Shown here piece by piece: positions 34,904 to 44,400 of a stretch of DNA of 50,646 bases; within the stretch, counting starts at the first letter, position 1; the number at the start of each line of letters is the position of its first letter. This stretch comes from Peptococcaceae bacterium BRH_c23. GTDB lineage: Bacteria > Bacillota_B > Desulfitobacteriia > Desulfitobacteriales > Desulfitobacteriaceae. The position numbers and the translations under genes are program-made. The notes beneath the pieces were generated by a model that was not told the origin of the DNA, did not search any database, and saw nothing but the letters and a program-made list of their open reading frames with translations. The DNA lies in assembly GCA_000961805.1 (NCBI GenBank), contig LADV01000033.1, forward strand, positions 1 through 50,646. Direction: 5' to 3'.

Positions 34904-35036
34904 TTTGATAATCAGCAAGCAAATAATCTTCCAAAAAACTAAAAATATAAAATATAAATTTATAGAACTTGAAATTCTACAAATAATTATTTAATAGAGT
35001 TAATAGATATACTCCAATCGTACGTTTAACAAGCAA

Positions 35037-35060
35037 ACCCAGCACACTATAATGCTGGGT
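35037..35060 (-). terminator. Terminator of activator copy 2
   Basis: ACCCAGCA pairs with TGCTGGGT, 44 bases after the stop. The minus-strand tail is TTGCTTGTT. The flank TACGTTTAACAA is shared with the terminator at 29573. Confidence 0.65.
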
Positions 35061-35103
35061 CCTTTTTCGGGACATTTAATCTAACAGGGTATTAAACTTG
35101 TAT

Positions 35104-36942
35104 CTATCTATATTTGGTAATTATTTTATCTTCTAGTTCCAGATCTTTTACCTTTCTGTAGAAAGTAGATCTACTTATGCCCAGGCTATCGGCCGCCTTC
35201 TCTTTAGCTTGACCGCTGCTACCGAACCTTTTCAAAGCAGCTAGGATGGCGTTTTTCTCTAACTCAGCTAAGGTTGGTTGGACATCCCCTCTGGGTAGAC
35301 TGACATTCTGTTCATAATAGTCATTGACTCGAGAGGACAAGCAAGTACAGTCAATAACATTTTTCGTGACAATATTGACTGCATACTCAACTGCATTTTC
35401 AAGTTCTCTTACATTCCCTTGCCAAGGGTATGTTAGCATTTTCCTCTGGGCTTCTTGTGTAAAACCAGTTATTTGTTTGCCAAGGATCAGATTATACTTA
35501 TCTAAAAAATGATAGAGTAGAAGCATCAAGTCTTCTTTCCGTTCACGCAACGGCGGAATATAAAAAGGAATAATACTTAGCCTATAGAAGAGATCACTTC
35601 TAAATAGTTTTTCTTCGATCATTTCTTCGAGATTGCGATTTGTCGCAGCGATAATCCGGACATCGACCCACACTGGTTTTACTCCACCGATCCGATCAAT
35701 TCTGACTTCTTGCAACACTCGTAACAACTTCACCTGAAGATGCATCGGCATGTCACCAATTTCATCGAGAAATATTGTTCCACCATCCGCTAGTTCGAAT
35801 TTTCCTGGTTTACCACCGCGACTAGCTCCCGTGAAGGCTCCTTCTTCATACCCAAAAAGTTCGCTCTCCAGGAGCGCCTCCGGAATAGCTCCGCAATTTA
35901 TGGCGATAAATGGGCCGTTTTTTCGATGGCTTTCTTCGTGAATAGCTCGGGCAAATAACTCTTTACCGGTTCCACTCTCGCCTGTAATTAAGATTGTCGA
36001 GTCTGTTGCAGCGACAAGTTGCATTTTTTGCTTAAGCATAGTCATCGCTTTACTGGTCCCTAATATTCCGTCAAGAGTATATTTGCGATCTTCTCGAATC
36101 AATCGTCCTGCTAATTTTCGCAGCTCACGAATGCTTCGGAAGGAAATAACCAAACCGATAATTTCCTGATCCATTTTTATAGGTGTAATCGTACTGATAA
36201 ATAAGCATAGTTCTTCCTTGTTTTTAAACTTGATTTCTTGTTCGGCATAATGTTGTCCAAAGCTCAACACTTTAGGAACAGAAAACTCAGGGAAAATATC
36301 ATTAATGTGTTGCCCACAAGCTTGTTGAGTAGAAATACTCAATAACTTTTCGGCAGATTTATTAATATGGGTTATAAAACCTGCATGATCAATCGCTACG
36401 AGTCCCTCGACAATAGAGTTTATGACAGCGCTAAATTGGTTTGCCATTAATGAGAGGCGACCATGCATTTGATTCTCACCAATCTTACTACTTGTTAAGG
36501 CTGAAATCTTCATTAAAAAATCTTGCAACTTGTCTCGGTTAGAAAGCAGCTGATTCTTTTCCACTTCATCGAAAGCAAAAATTGATATTGTTCCAATTAC
36601 ATATCCGTTTAATACGATTGGAGAAAGTATTGCGGCTTTGAGTTTGCAGATAATTTTTTGATTACAGTCTTTGCAAATCCTATGTTTAAGTGGTTCATCA
36701 TCTAAGATAAAATTGCCACCACTATTAATGATTTGCTCCGTGATAGATCCTTCGCCGTAAACAATACCAATCTCACCCCGATATTTTCCGGTCCCTGCGA
36801 TAACTTCTAAATTTTTATCAATGATTGCAACCTCAAATTCTATCACTGCTGCGATCACTTCTGCTATTTGCTGAACATAGGATTGGTTAATTTTTATTTC
36901 AGACATTAGTAACGATTTGGTAAATCCCGATATCCTCTTCAT
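35104..36942 (-). CDS. Sigma-54-dependent activator, copy 2 (sensor + PAS + AAA+)
   Basis: A 612-residue near-duplicate of the protein at 31736: the same sensor with its cysteine group ([10 protein letters not shown]), then PAS, AAA+ ([14 protein letters not shown]) and helix-turn-helix ([20 protein letters not shown]). The AAA+ and DNA-binding parts are nearly identical, so both should bind the same dyads. The first ~150 residues and the extreme C-terminus differ more, so the ligand range may differ. It lies upstream of the duplicate promoter driving the MtgA-like gene. The start ATG follows GGGTGAGCTA. Confidence 0.93.
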   Translation of the reverse strand: MKRISGFTKSLLMSEIKINQSYVQQIAEVIAAVIEFEVAIIDKNLEVIAGTGKYRGEIGIVYGEGSITEQIINSGGNFILDDEPLKHRICKDCNQKIICKLKAAILSPIVLNGYVIGTISIFAFDEVEKNQLLSNRDKLQDFLMKISALTSSKIGENQMHGRLSLMANQFSAVINSIVEGLVAIDHAGFITHINKSAEKLLSISTQQACGQHINDIFPEFSVPKVLSFGQHYAEQEIKFKNKEELCLFISTITPIKMDQEIIGLVISFRSIRELRKLAGRLIREDRKYTLDGILGTSKAMTMLKQKMQLVAATDSTILITGESGTGKELFARAIHEESHRKNGPFIAINCGAIPEALLESELFGYEEGAFTGASRGGKPGKFELADGGTIFLDEIGDMPMHLQVKLLRVLQEVRIDRIGGVKPVWVDVRIIAATNRNLEEMIEEKLFRSDLFYRLSIIPFYIPPLRERKEDLMLLLYHFLDKYNLILGKQITGFTQEAQRKMLTYPWQGNVRELENAVEYAVNIVTKNVIDCTCLSSRVNDYYEQNVSLPRGDVQPTLAELEKNAILAALKRFGSSGQAKEKAADSLGISRSTFYRKVKDLELEDKIITKYR

Positions 36943-37095
36943 TAGCTCACCCGCTTTTCTAGCTAGATTTATTTAGAGTTTGTACCTTAATATAATTTTA
37001 CAACTAATTTTTCTCCTAGTATAGATAGAATTTTAGGAATATTTAATAAATATCACACAATTTATGTCTAGCTTGGATTGATTTGATTCACATAA
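36943..37095. other. AT-rich promoter region of activator copy 2
   Basis: No open frame. The minus strand contains TTGTAAAATTATATTAAGG, which could serve as a weak sigma-A promoter, but I cannot assign it firmly. Confidence 0.3.
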
Positions 37096-37143
37096 AAATA
37101 AGTAAGGTGGAAGTACTATTTCTTACTTCCACCTTACTTATTT
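37096..37143 (-). terminator. Long hairpin terminator after the DUF1232 gene
   Basis: Perfect 20-bp arms (37096-37115, 37124-37143) with an 8-base loop. The minus strand ends in TTATTTTTATG. It lies 122 bases downstream of the DUF1232 stop; no plus-strand gene reads into it. Confidence 0.7.
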
Positions 37144-37264
37144 AAAAAATCAATTTCATTTTTTGGACAAGAGCACTATCTATACGCACTGAGTGTTCAA
37201 TATTGTAGACTAATTCCATCATAATCACACACTCTTAGGAAGTTGATGTATTGTGTTGAACTAA

Positions 37265-37687
37265 TTAGCTATCTGGTTGATCTGATTCTATTCCGGATTC
37301 GACTTGCTTTTTCCATAGTTTATATCTGTCTAGATCAACACTAACTTGAGTAATGACAAAGCCCGCTACTGCAGCGTCATCCACTAACCCTGCAAAGGGA
37401 ATATAGTCGAAGATTCCGTCCAGAGGAGAAACGAAATAGACGATCCCTAAGACAATTATCAAAAGTGAGCGCTTGGGCATCTCCTTATAGTTGCCGTTAA
37501 TCCAATCTCTTAACACCCCGAATAATAGCTGTAACTTCTCCCAGGTTTCACCCAATGCGGTTCGGTTCGTAGTAGCTTTTTGCAATGCTTCATTGAGAAG
37601 GCCTAACGATTTTTTCTTATCCTTAAGATATTCGTTCGCCTTCGCTTTAAAGGGTGCCAGTCTCTTCTTTTCGAGCTTCATATCCAT
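37265..37687 (-). CDS. DUF1232 (YkvA-like) membrane protein
   Basis: A 140-residue protein with the DUF1232 core ILVLGIVYFVSPLDGIFDYI followed by PFAGLVDDAAVAGFV, a small membrane-associated domain with a conserved SP-x-D motif and no proven function. The N-terminal ~65 residues are charged and helical. It is a single-gene unit with a long terminator, divergent from the DUF1540 gene. ATG 37687 and a second ATG two codons on are both possible starts. Confidence 0.8.
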   Translation of the reverse strand: MDMKLEKKRLAPFKAKANEYLKDKKKSLGLLNEALQKATTNRTALGETWEKLQLLFGVLRDWINGNYKEMPKRSLLIIVLGIVYFVSPLDGIFDYIPFAGLVDDAAVAGFVITQVSVDLDRYKLWKKQVESGIESDQPDS

Positions 37688-37983
37688 TATTGACGACTCT
37701 CCTTATCCTGCTGTTAATCGAACGGTAAAACGCTTTATTCTATGGCTCTTGACTGATAAGGCAAAAAATATTAAAGCTAGCTTTTGTGAATTTAATCAAT
37801 ATTATATCATACAGCTATCCACTTTAATTAGGATATTTTGGTTTTGGCTTACGTCATACTGTTTTAGATCATCCGAAGCATTATTAAATACAAGCAAAAC
37901 AATAACGTTAGAAATTGGTATTCATATAATCTGAGAATCTGGACAATAATATTAGGGAATTGAAAATAAAGGAGGATGTCAAA

Positions 37984-38157
37984 ATGTCAGGACGCGCTCA
38001 AAAGATGCCTCAACCTAACGGTGGAATTAAATGTGTAGTAAATACTTGCCATTATTATGGTAGCGGAGATCATTGCTATGCAGACAAGATCGAAGTTCAA
38101 TCTCCAAATGCCAAAAATACTGAAATGACAGATTGCGCAACGTTTCTCCCCGAGTAA
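37984..38157 (+). CDS. DUF1540 small cysteine protein
   Basis: A 57-residue protein (MSGRAQKMPQPNGGIKCVVN) with the DUF1540 arrangement CVVNTCHYYGSGDHCYADKI and a last cysteine in DCATF, likely a small metal-binding domain. The family is typical of spore-forming Firmicutes. ATG 37984 follows AAAGGAGGATGTCAAA, a very strong site; the in-frame ATG at 37960 lies upstream of that site and is rejected. It is monocistronic and ends at the hairpin at 38196. Confidence 0.85.
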   Translation: MSGRAQKMPQPNGGIKCVVNTCHYYGSGDHCYADKIEVQSPNAKNTEMTDCATFLPE

Positions 38158-38195
38158 TTTATCAAGTTAAAAAGTCAGCTTTTTCATTATTAAAA

Positions 38196-38228
38196 TTTAA
38201 GGCTTGCCCTACTTGGGCAAGCCTTAAA
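38196..38228. terminator. Shared bidirectional terminator
   Basis: A perfect 14-bp stem (38196-38209, 38215-38228) with loop TACTT lies between the convergent DUF1540 and DUF502 genes. The minus-strand tail (TTTTAATAATG) is the better U-tract. Confidence 0.75.
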
Positions 38229-38308
38229 TGACTTAAATAACAAACTTAAACGCTCCTGAGCAGCAAACTGCCATCCATGATTATGATTTACTGATCAATA
38301 GGCATTCG

Positions 38309-38875
38309 TTAAGTTGCCTTCTTACTTAAAAGCCCAGCAGAAGCAATAAACTTTAAGGCATCTTCAGAAGATACTTCGAGCTGTTGAACTTTCTCTTCCG
38401 GCACAAGAATGAGATTTCCGGCCCATTGCATTGATTGCATTAAGTAGACTGCCACGTAACCCTTTGGAATAAATGCGCTTTCTTCATCATTCGTGAGGAA
38501 TCCCAAAAGCTTAAGTTCATTGGACATATTGACCACGACTAAACGAGAAAAGCCTTTTTTATTCGCTGAAAAAGAATTCACAGTGTCTTTAATAATTCCA
38601 TAGATACTACCAAGAAGTGGCACTTTATTAAAGATCTTATCTAAATAATTTAGGAATCGGTTCGTCAACCAGTTTGAGGCTAATAAACCTACTAGAAAGA
38701 TCACGGCGAGTGTAACAATCACTCCGAACCCAGGAAAATATAAGCCCGCACGCTCCAGCATCCCTTTAAATAAGCCATCAGTTAGTAAAAACATACTATA
38801 TAGAATGTAAAATGTAATTGCTACAGGAGTTAGGACTAAGAGACCCTTTAGAAAAACCCCAATAAATTTTTTCAA
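38309..38875 (-). CDS. DUF502 membrane protein
   Basis: A 188-residue DUF502 protein with two N-terminal membrane helices (about 5-30 and 48-72; GVIVTLAVIFLVGLLASNWL) and a soluble part containing KVPLLGSIYGIIKDTVNSF and GYVAVYLMQSMQWAGNLILV, both typical of the family. The function is unknown; members occur in many bacteria and plants. The NifX-like gene is 86 bases upstream on the same strand. Confidence 0.88.
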   Translation of the reverse strand: MKKFIGVFLKGLLVLTPVAITFYILYSMFLLTDGLFKGMLERAGLYFPGFGVIVTLAVIFLVGLLASNWLTNRFLNYLDKIFNKVPLLGSIYGIIKDTVNSFSANKKGFSRLVVVNMSNELKLLGFLTNDEESAFIPKGYVAVYLMQSMQWAGNLILVPEEKVQQLEVSSEDALKFIASAGLLSKKAT

Positions 38876-38961
38876 ATTTACCCCTCTCCAATTGCCAAAA
38901 ATATAATAGACTTATTTTAAATATACAAAAGATTAATAAATCTATTATACCTATTATTCTA

Positions 38962-39303
38962 TTAATTACTTCCAATGTCAAATTCTTGATTTATACTTTT
39001 CAGTACATCCTCAATAAAATCGGGCACTATGCGGTATTTTATTCCTTTTAAAGCCAAAGCTTGTATGGCTCCTGGACCAATTTGACTTACCAATACCTCT
39101 CTACAATCAGCCAGCAGTTCCACCGTTCTTGACATTTGATCCTCGTTATGATCCTGACCGGAACAAAGTGGATCATTTTTTCGCAATTCATAGAACTCAT
39201 ATTTATTATCGTTAACATCAAAAATTAAAAATTGTCTTGCTCTACCAAAATGTTGATTAATATACTTACCATCACTACTTGCCACAGCTACTCTATAAGA
39301 CAT
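38962..39303 (-). CDS. NifX/NafY-type Fe-Mo cofactor-binding domain protein
   Basis: A 113-residue stand-alone dinitrogenase iron-molybdenum cofactor domain (MSYRVAVASSDGKYINQHFG at the start, then LVSQIGPGAIQALALKGIKY). Such proteins bind Fe-S or molybdenum clusters; without nif genes nearby the role is open. ATG 39303 follows GGAGGAATTCTA; the longer frame upstream is rejected. It lies just after the broken PLP enzyme gene and may have belonged to the same unit. Confidence 0.85.
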   Translation of the reverse strand: MSYRVAVASSDGKYINQHFGRARQFLIFDVNDNKYEFYELRKNDPLCSGQDHNEDQMSRTVELLADCREVLVSQIGPGAIQALALKGIKYRIVPDFIEDVLKSINQEFDIGSN

Positions 39304-39342
39304 TAGAATTCCTCCAAATAATCTATTTTCCAATACTAACCT

Positions 39343-40462
39343 TTAGCCCAAAACCTGTGATAAATCGTCTATTAAATCCTGAACATCTTCAATTCCTACT
39401 GAGAATCTAAGTAAACGGTCATTAACTCCCAAGCGCTCTCTGGTTTGAATAGGTATATCTGCATGGGTCTGAGTCCAAGGATAAGTTATTAAGCTCTCCA
39501 CTCCACCTAGACTTTCTGCAAAAGAAATAATTTTGACTTGCCGTAGGACCTTAGGGATAAGCTCTACTGCTTTTAATTCGAAAGAGATTATAGCCCCGAA
39601 GCCCTCCGCCTGCGTTTTTAAAACATTATGACCCGGATGGTCTGTTAGCCCTGGATAATAGGTTTTTGCCACTAGAGAATGAGTCGATAACCACTGAGCA
39701 AGACCCTTAGCATTTGTTTCTTGGGCAGTGATACGCAGGCCTAACGTCTTTAATCCTCGAATTAATAACCAAGAATCTTGGGGACCTAAAACTGCTCCCA
39801 TAGCATTCTGCAAATAGCTAATTTTTTCTGCTAGTTGTTCATTTTTGACGGCTACTAAACCTGCTATAACATCATTATGTCCTCCCAGAAATTTGGTAGC
39901 ACTATGGATGACAATGTCTGCACCCAATTCTAAAGGGCGTTGTAAAATTGGGGTCATAAAGGTGTTGTCTACAATACTCAAGAGGTTTTTAGATTTAGCC
40001 AATTCGGACAGAGTCTTAATATCTGCTATTCGCAGTAACGGATTGGGTAGGAGTTTCAAAGATTATAGCCTTAGAACTGGGTTTTAAGGCCTTACAAACG
40101 CTAGTTATATCGCTTGTGTCAACAAACGAGACCTCTATTCCATAATTACAAAAGACATTATTCAATAAGCGATATGTACCCCCGTACAAATCCTCAGTAA
40201 GAATTAAGTGATCACCGGATTTAAACAAGCCTAATAAAGTTGTAATCGCTGCCATACCTGAAGAAAAGGCAAAGCCTCTAATCCGCCCTTCTAACTGGGC
40301 AATCGCCTGTTCCAAAACCTGACGGGTAGGATTACCTGAACGTGAATAATCAAAGCCAGTACTTTCACCAAGTGCGGGATGGCTAAATGTTGCTGAATAA
40401 TAGACAGGAAAACTAATGGCTCCCGTTGGATCTAGTCGATTCCCCAGCTTGACATATGCCGC
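39343..40462 (-). pseudogene. Cystathionine gamma-synthase/methionine gamma-lyase family PLP enzyme, frameshifted and N-terminally truncated
   Basis: Two frames together make one PLP enzyme of the transsulfuration family. The first (DYSRSGNPTRQVLEQAIAQL, SSGMAAITTLL) ends in IFETPT; the second resumes at NPLLRIADIKTL with the PLP-lysine segment VIHSATKFLGGHNDVIAGL. A one-base insertion in the CCC at 40045-40047 explains the break: removing one C joins ETPT to NPLLRIAD. At the 5' end the homology begins at YVKLGNRLDPTGAI with no proper start, because the gene is joined to a sulfite reductase remnant. It would have made or broken C-S bonds of cysteine or methionine. Confidence 0.8.
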
Positions 40463-40968
40463 AGAAACTACAGTCCATCTTCTCCCAGCTCGGTTGAATG
40501 CCACCTTTTACCCCAAGGTCATTTTCTTCCGCTTTCAAACAGTTATTCCGACACCCTGTAACTCCCATTTTAAACTTATGGGGAAGGTCTTTGGCAAAAT
40601 ATCGTTTATCAAGTTGATTGGCAAGTGCTGTTGTATCAATCAAGCCGCTTGGACAGATAGCGCTTCCCAGACAAGCGGTAACTGCTCTTACCCTAGGCCC
40701 ACTAGACCCTAGCTCTAATCCCGCTTTAAGTAATTCCTTTTTTATGGTATCAATATTCTCAAGCTTAATAAAAGGGATTTCAATCCCTTGTCTTGATGTA
40801 ATATGAATATATCCATCGCCATAGACCTGAGCAATTTCATAGACCTTTTTTAACTTTTCTGCTCTTAATTGACCTCCGACAACCTTTATTCTCATTGAAA
40901 AAGTATCCACCTGAATCTGCCTCATAAAACCCATTTTTTTTTAACGACTTATTATCAAGCTTAGCCAT
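40413..40968 (-). pseudogene. Ferredoxin-type nitrite/sulfite reductase, 5' part, frameshifted and truncated
   Basis: Residues match the first ~180 of an NirA/AsrC-like sulfite reductase: RIKVVGGQLRAEKLKKVYEI, DGYIHITSRQGIEIPFI, CLGSAICPSG and FKMGVTGCRNNCLKAEENDLG (siroheme/Fe-S ligands). The true start is ATG 40968 (MAKLDNKSLKKNGF); one extra base, in TTTT at 40926-40929 or the A9 run at 40934-40942, shifts the frame before MRQIQVDTF. The other end breaks after CSFCGIC, where the ferredoxin domain should continue, and runs into the PLP gene. So it is a deletion fusion with two frame errors. Confidence 0.8.
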
Positions 40969-41040
40969 CTCTTCAACACTCGCTTTCTATTTTGATACGA
41001 TGAATCCCTAAGGAAAGCTTTCTTCGGTCAATCTTAACTC

Positions 41041-41060
41041 TAGCTAAGCTAAGCTAAGCT
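41041..41060. repeat. Short AAGCT tandem repeat with palindrome
   Basis: Four near-identical 5-base units (TAGCT, then AAGCT three times) run into TAGCC, creating the palindrome GCTAAGCTTAGC. It lies in the untranslated leader of the sulfite reductase remnant. Confidence 0.4.
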
Positions 41061-41138
41061 TAGCCGAACCAATCCCGACTCAGTAAGTTGGATATCGGAG
41101 AAGAAAACTCACTTGGATCCATATGTTATAACTAATTT

Positions 41139-41152
41139 AATACATATGTATT
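41139..41152. promoter_or_regulatory. 14-bp palindrome, possible repressor site
   Basis: AATACATATGTATT lies about 22 bases past the predicted transcription start of the sulfite reductase remnant, a common place for a repressor operator. Confidence 0.4.
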
Positions 41153-41180
41153 CCGATATGTTTATAATAGATTAGGATTT

Positions 41181-41210
41181 ATTATAGTGCATGATTGTAA
41201 TTCAAGTCAA
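41181..41210 (-). promoter_or_regulatory. Sigma-A promoter of the sulfite reductase/PLP locus
   Basis: TTGACT at 41205-41210 and a perfect TATAAT at 41181-41186 with an 18-base spacer. Transcription would start near 41174, about 200 bases before ATG 40968. Confidence 0.65.
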
Positions 41211-41241
41211 TAGTTTTTATAGATTAGCTAGAAAAATGTCG

Positions 41242-41282
41242 AAAAAACCCGGTTTTCCTCCTTTAAGAAAAGCCGGGTTTTT
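41242..41282 (-). terminator. Terminator of glgP
   Basis: AAAAACCCGG pairs with CCGGGTTTTT, with an inner A/T-rich stem. The minus strand ends in CCGGGTTTTTTCG. It lies 165 bases after the glgP stop. Confidence 0.8.
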
Positions 41283-41446
41283 ACGACACTCACTATTACG
41301 CATATGATTTAGGCATCTCCGCTTAAAGGAAGTCCCAGAATACTTTGTAAGTGCTTCTTACTATCCTCTTTAGCAAGTGGAAAATTGTGAACACTCAACA
41401 AGATAGGGATCGTTCGAGAGAGCATAGACTACATAGTTAATGCCAT

Positions 41447-43912
41447 TTAGAATATCCGCGAGCGATTCTGAGAAGAAATACTGTTCACGGTTCGGTATCT
41501 AATCTTCCATATCCAATCGGCATATTCTCTAATCGTTCTATCACTGGAAAAGACTCCTGAATTAGCAATATTGGCCAAACAAATTTGGTTCCAATCCTTT
41601 TGATTCAGATAAAGCACTTGGAGCTTTTGATGCATTTCGAGATATGAACTAAAATCTTTTAAGACAAAAAACTCGTCATTATAGATCATCAGGGAATCAT
41701 ATAATGTCCTAAATTCTTCACCCATATTATCGAAAAATCCACTATTTAATTGATCCACACACGTTCTAATATCATAGTTGTTGTGGTATTCATCCCATGG
41801 CTTATATCCTCCATCACAGGTATAAGCCAATACTTGTTCAGCGCTAAGCCCAAAGATGAAGATATTATTCTCACCTACAGCTTCTTTAATTTCGACATTG
41901 GCTCCATCTAAAGTTCCTAAGGTGAGGGCCCCATTCATCATGAATTTCATATTTCCTGTTCCGGAAGCTTCTTTACTGGCAGTAGAGATCTGTTCACTAA
42001 TGTCAGCTGCTGGATAAATCAATTCTCCTTGAGAGACATTAAAGTTCTCTAAGAATACGACCTTAAGTTTTTGGTTGACCCGAGAATCTTGTTCAATTTT
42101 TGTGCTCAGAGTATTAATCAGCTTAATCACAGTTTTAGCATAGTGATAGCCCGGCGCGGCCTTTCCACCGAAAATGAACGTTTGTGATCCTGACAAAGCC
42201 TCCGGCTCATTTAACCCTTTATTATATAAGTGCATGATCTTCAACACGTTGAGCAATTGTCGTTTGTAAGCATGAATTCTCTTCACTTGAACATCAAAAA
42301 TTGACTGCGGGTCAAGGACCAGCCCATATTTTGACTTAACCCGCTCGGCTAATCGGCATTTGTTTTCGTATTTAACCTTAGCGAGTTGTTCCAAAAAACT
42401 ATCATCATCCTTTAAGACGTGAAGTTTCGTGAGTTCTCCGGCATCTTCCTGCCAGTTGGGGCCGATTGCCTCTGTGATCAAGTGAGATAATTTAGGATTT
42501 GCAGCTAATAAAAATCGCCTGTGATTAACTCCATTTGTTTTATTATTAAATTTGTAGCCAAAAACTCGATAGTAATCTTTAAAAACCTCATTCTTAAGAA
42601 TTTTGGTATGTAATTGCGCAACCCCGTTGACAGATGAACTACCGATAATAGCCAAATTAGCCATCCAAACATAGCCATCTTTTAAAATATGGGTGTTGCG
42701 TATCACTTCCTCATCATCCATATAACGGGCAGTTAAATCTTCTTTAAATCTTCGATCGATTTCCTCAATAATTAAATAAATTCTTGGCAAAAGATTTTTA
42801 ACCATCTCAATTGGCCATTTTTCCATAGCTTCTGGCATAACCGTATGATTGGTAAATGACATAGTGTTGACAGTGATATTCCAAGCTTCATCCCAGCCCA
42901 TTCTTTCTTCATCGATCAAGATGCGCATCAGCTCAGGAATACATAACACTGGATGAGTATCATTGATATGAACTGAGACACGTCGAGAGAAGTCATGTAA
43001 AGAACTTAAATGGTTCCTTTTTTTATAACTTCGTACAATCGTCCCTAACCCTGCAGCAACAAAGAAATATTCTTGTTTAAGCCTTAACTCTCTTCCTGCT
43101 CGACTACTATCATCTGGGTATAGAATATAGGAAATTGCCTCTACTTCCGACTTAAAACTGGTGGCTTGATTGAACTCGCCACGATTGAAACAGGCCAAAT
43201 CTAGTTCGCTGCAGATCGTTTCAGCACTCCATAACCTTAAGTTATTGATATACCTTGAATTGTCATAACTCATAATCGGAACATCATAAGGCACAGCTAA
43301 GACTTGTTCATAGTTCTCATGGTTAAAGATTGCTCGCCCATCTCTGAACTCAGTTCTCACAGTTCCCTTGAATTTAACAATCACGGCCTTATCCGGCTTT
43401 CTTGTTTCCCATGGATAACCATTCTTAAGCCAGTTATCCGCCACCTCAACTTGGTGGCCGCCAACAATCTTTTGTTCAAATAACCCATACTTATAGCGAA
43501 TCCCATTACCATGACCATCAATTCCTAAGAAAGCCATCGAATCGAGGAAACAAGCTGCTAATCTTCCTAACCCCCCATTACCTAGGCCAGGATCTACTTC
43601 TTGCTCCAATAGCTCATCGAGATTAATACCTAACTCTAATAAACCAGCTCTCACTAGATCCTCGATCTTAAAGTTTACCAAATAATTATGCAGAAGCTTA
43701 CCGATCAGAAACTCCATGGAAAAGTAATAGACTTGCTTGCCTTGAGAAATTGAGTTTTTGTTTATGGCCCGATAATAGCTCGTTTTTTCTTTTAGCAACA
43801 AGACCAAGGTAACAAATTTATCCCAAGAGGTTGCTTCATCTGTAGTAATTCCTTCCCCCTCAATTAACTTCATCAAAAAGGCTTGCTTAAAGCTTTCTTT
43901 ATCCTTAAACAT
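41447..43912 (-). CDS. glgP: Glycogen/maltodextrin phosphorylase
   Basis: An 821-residue alpha-glucan phosphorylase (GT35), which uses phosphate to release glucose 1-phosphate from glycogen. Family blocks are VYYFSMEFLIGKLLHNYLVN, DPGLGNGGLGRLAACFLDS, VSVHINDTHPVLCIPELMRI and the PLP-lysine segment EASGTGNMKFMMNGALTLGT. The length is normal for the bacterial form. It stands alone, with a 488-base upstream spacer containing a terminator-like hairpin at 44213, so attenuation is possible. It would mobilise stored glycogen, probably during starvation or sporulation. Confidence 0.95.
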   Translation of the reverse strand: MFKDKESFKQAFLMKLIEGEGITTDEATSWDKFVTLVLLLKEKTSYYRAINKNSISQGKQVYYFSMEFLIGKLLHNYLVNFKIEDLVRAGLLELGINLDELLEQEVDPGLGNGGLGRLAACFLDSMAFLGIDGHGNGIRYKYGLFEQKIVGGHQVEVADNWLKNGYPWETRKPDKAVIVKFKGTVRTEFRDGRAIFNHENYEQVLAVPYDVPIMSYDNSRYINNLRLWSAETICSELDLACFNRGEFNQATSFKSEVEAISYILYPDDSSRAGRELRLKQEYFFVAAGLGTIVRSYKKRNHLSSLHDFSRRVSVHINDTHPVLCIPELMRILIDEERMGWDEAWNITVNTMSFTNHTVMPEAMEKWPIEMVKNLLPRIYLIIEEIDRRFKEDLTARYMDDEEVIRNTHILKDGYVWMANLAIIGSSSVNGVAQLHTKILKNEVFKDYYRVFGYKFNNKTNGVNHRRFLLAANPKLSHLITEAIGPNWQEDAGELTKLHVLKDDDSFLEQLAKVKYENKCRLAERVKSKYGLVLDPQSIFDVQVKRIHAYKRQLLNVLKIMHLYNKGLNEPEALSGSQTFIFGGKAAPGYHYAKTVIKLINTLSTKIEQDSRVNQKLKVVFLENFNVSQGELIYPAADISEQISTASKEASGTGNMKFMMNGALTLGTLDGANVEIKEAVGENNIFIFGLSAEQVLAYTCDGGYKPWDEYHNNYDIRTCVDQLNSGFFDNMGEEFRTLYDSLMIYNDEFFVLKDFSSYLEMHQKLQVLYLNQKDWNQICLANIANSGVFSSDRTIREYADWIWKIRYRTVNSISSQNRSRIF

Positions 43913-44212
43913 AGATTATGTACCTCCAATACTTTATTCAACATTATTATTTATTTAACTGCTGTCAAGTGAACAACCCTAACAATAAAAAATACGCAAA
44001 TTCGTGGTTTTAGTTATCATTCTCCTTGGCAATTGTTTTTCCTTTCATTTTATAGGAATTATTTACTGACAAGTTTCGTCAATACTATAGATATGTTCTG
44101 TTTGGCCTCAGATTACACTTTCCACTTTGGTGTGTATTTACAGCATATGCAGAAGGTAAACAAATTGCCTCCAACCAGAATTGTAACAAAGACAGTTTAA
44201 TAACGTTAAAAA

Positions 44213-44245
44213 AAGAGTCTTTACCATCGACCGGTAAAAACTCTT
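44213..44245 (-). terminator. Terminator-like hairpin in the glgP leader region
   Basis: AAGAGTCTTTACC pairs with GGTAAAAACTCTT with one mismatch. On the minus strand it is followed by TTTTTTT. No minus-strand gene ends here, and glgP starts 300 bases further on. On the plus strand TCTCTATTTTTT also follows. It may be an attenuator for glgP or the end of a small RNA. The rest of 43913-44390 shows no gene. Confidence 0.45.
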
Positions 44246-44400
44246 CTCTATTTTTTACAATATTCTCCAAGTAATTAAGCACTAAATATTTATTTCCTCA
44301 AAGTGTAACAAATATAGCTCTTACTACGTATTAAGAGTGTGATACACAAACAGCCTAGAACATAAATTTTAGAAAGATAATTTGAAAGGGAGGGAAAGTT

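Noticed and set aside
40969..41180. SAM or T-box riboswitch in the leader of the sulfite reductase/PLP locus
   Set aside because: The leader lacks the conserved SAM-I core and T-box sequences; only a palindrome and a short AAGCT repeat are present.
44085..44282. 65-codon minus-strand frame upstream of glgP
   Set aside because: It runs through a terminator-like hairpin, starts at a GTG without a ribosome binding site and resembles no family; the hairpin is the better reading.
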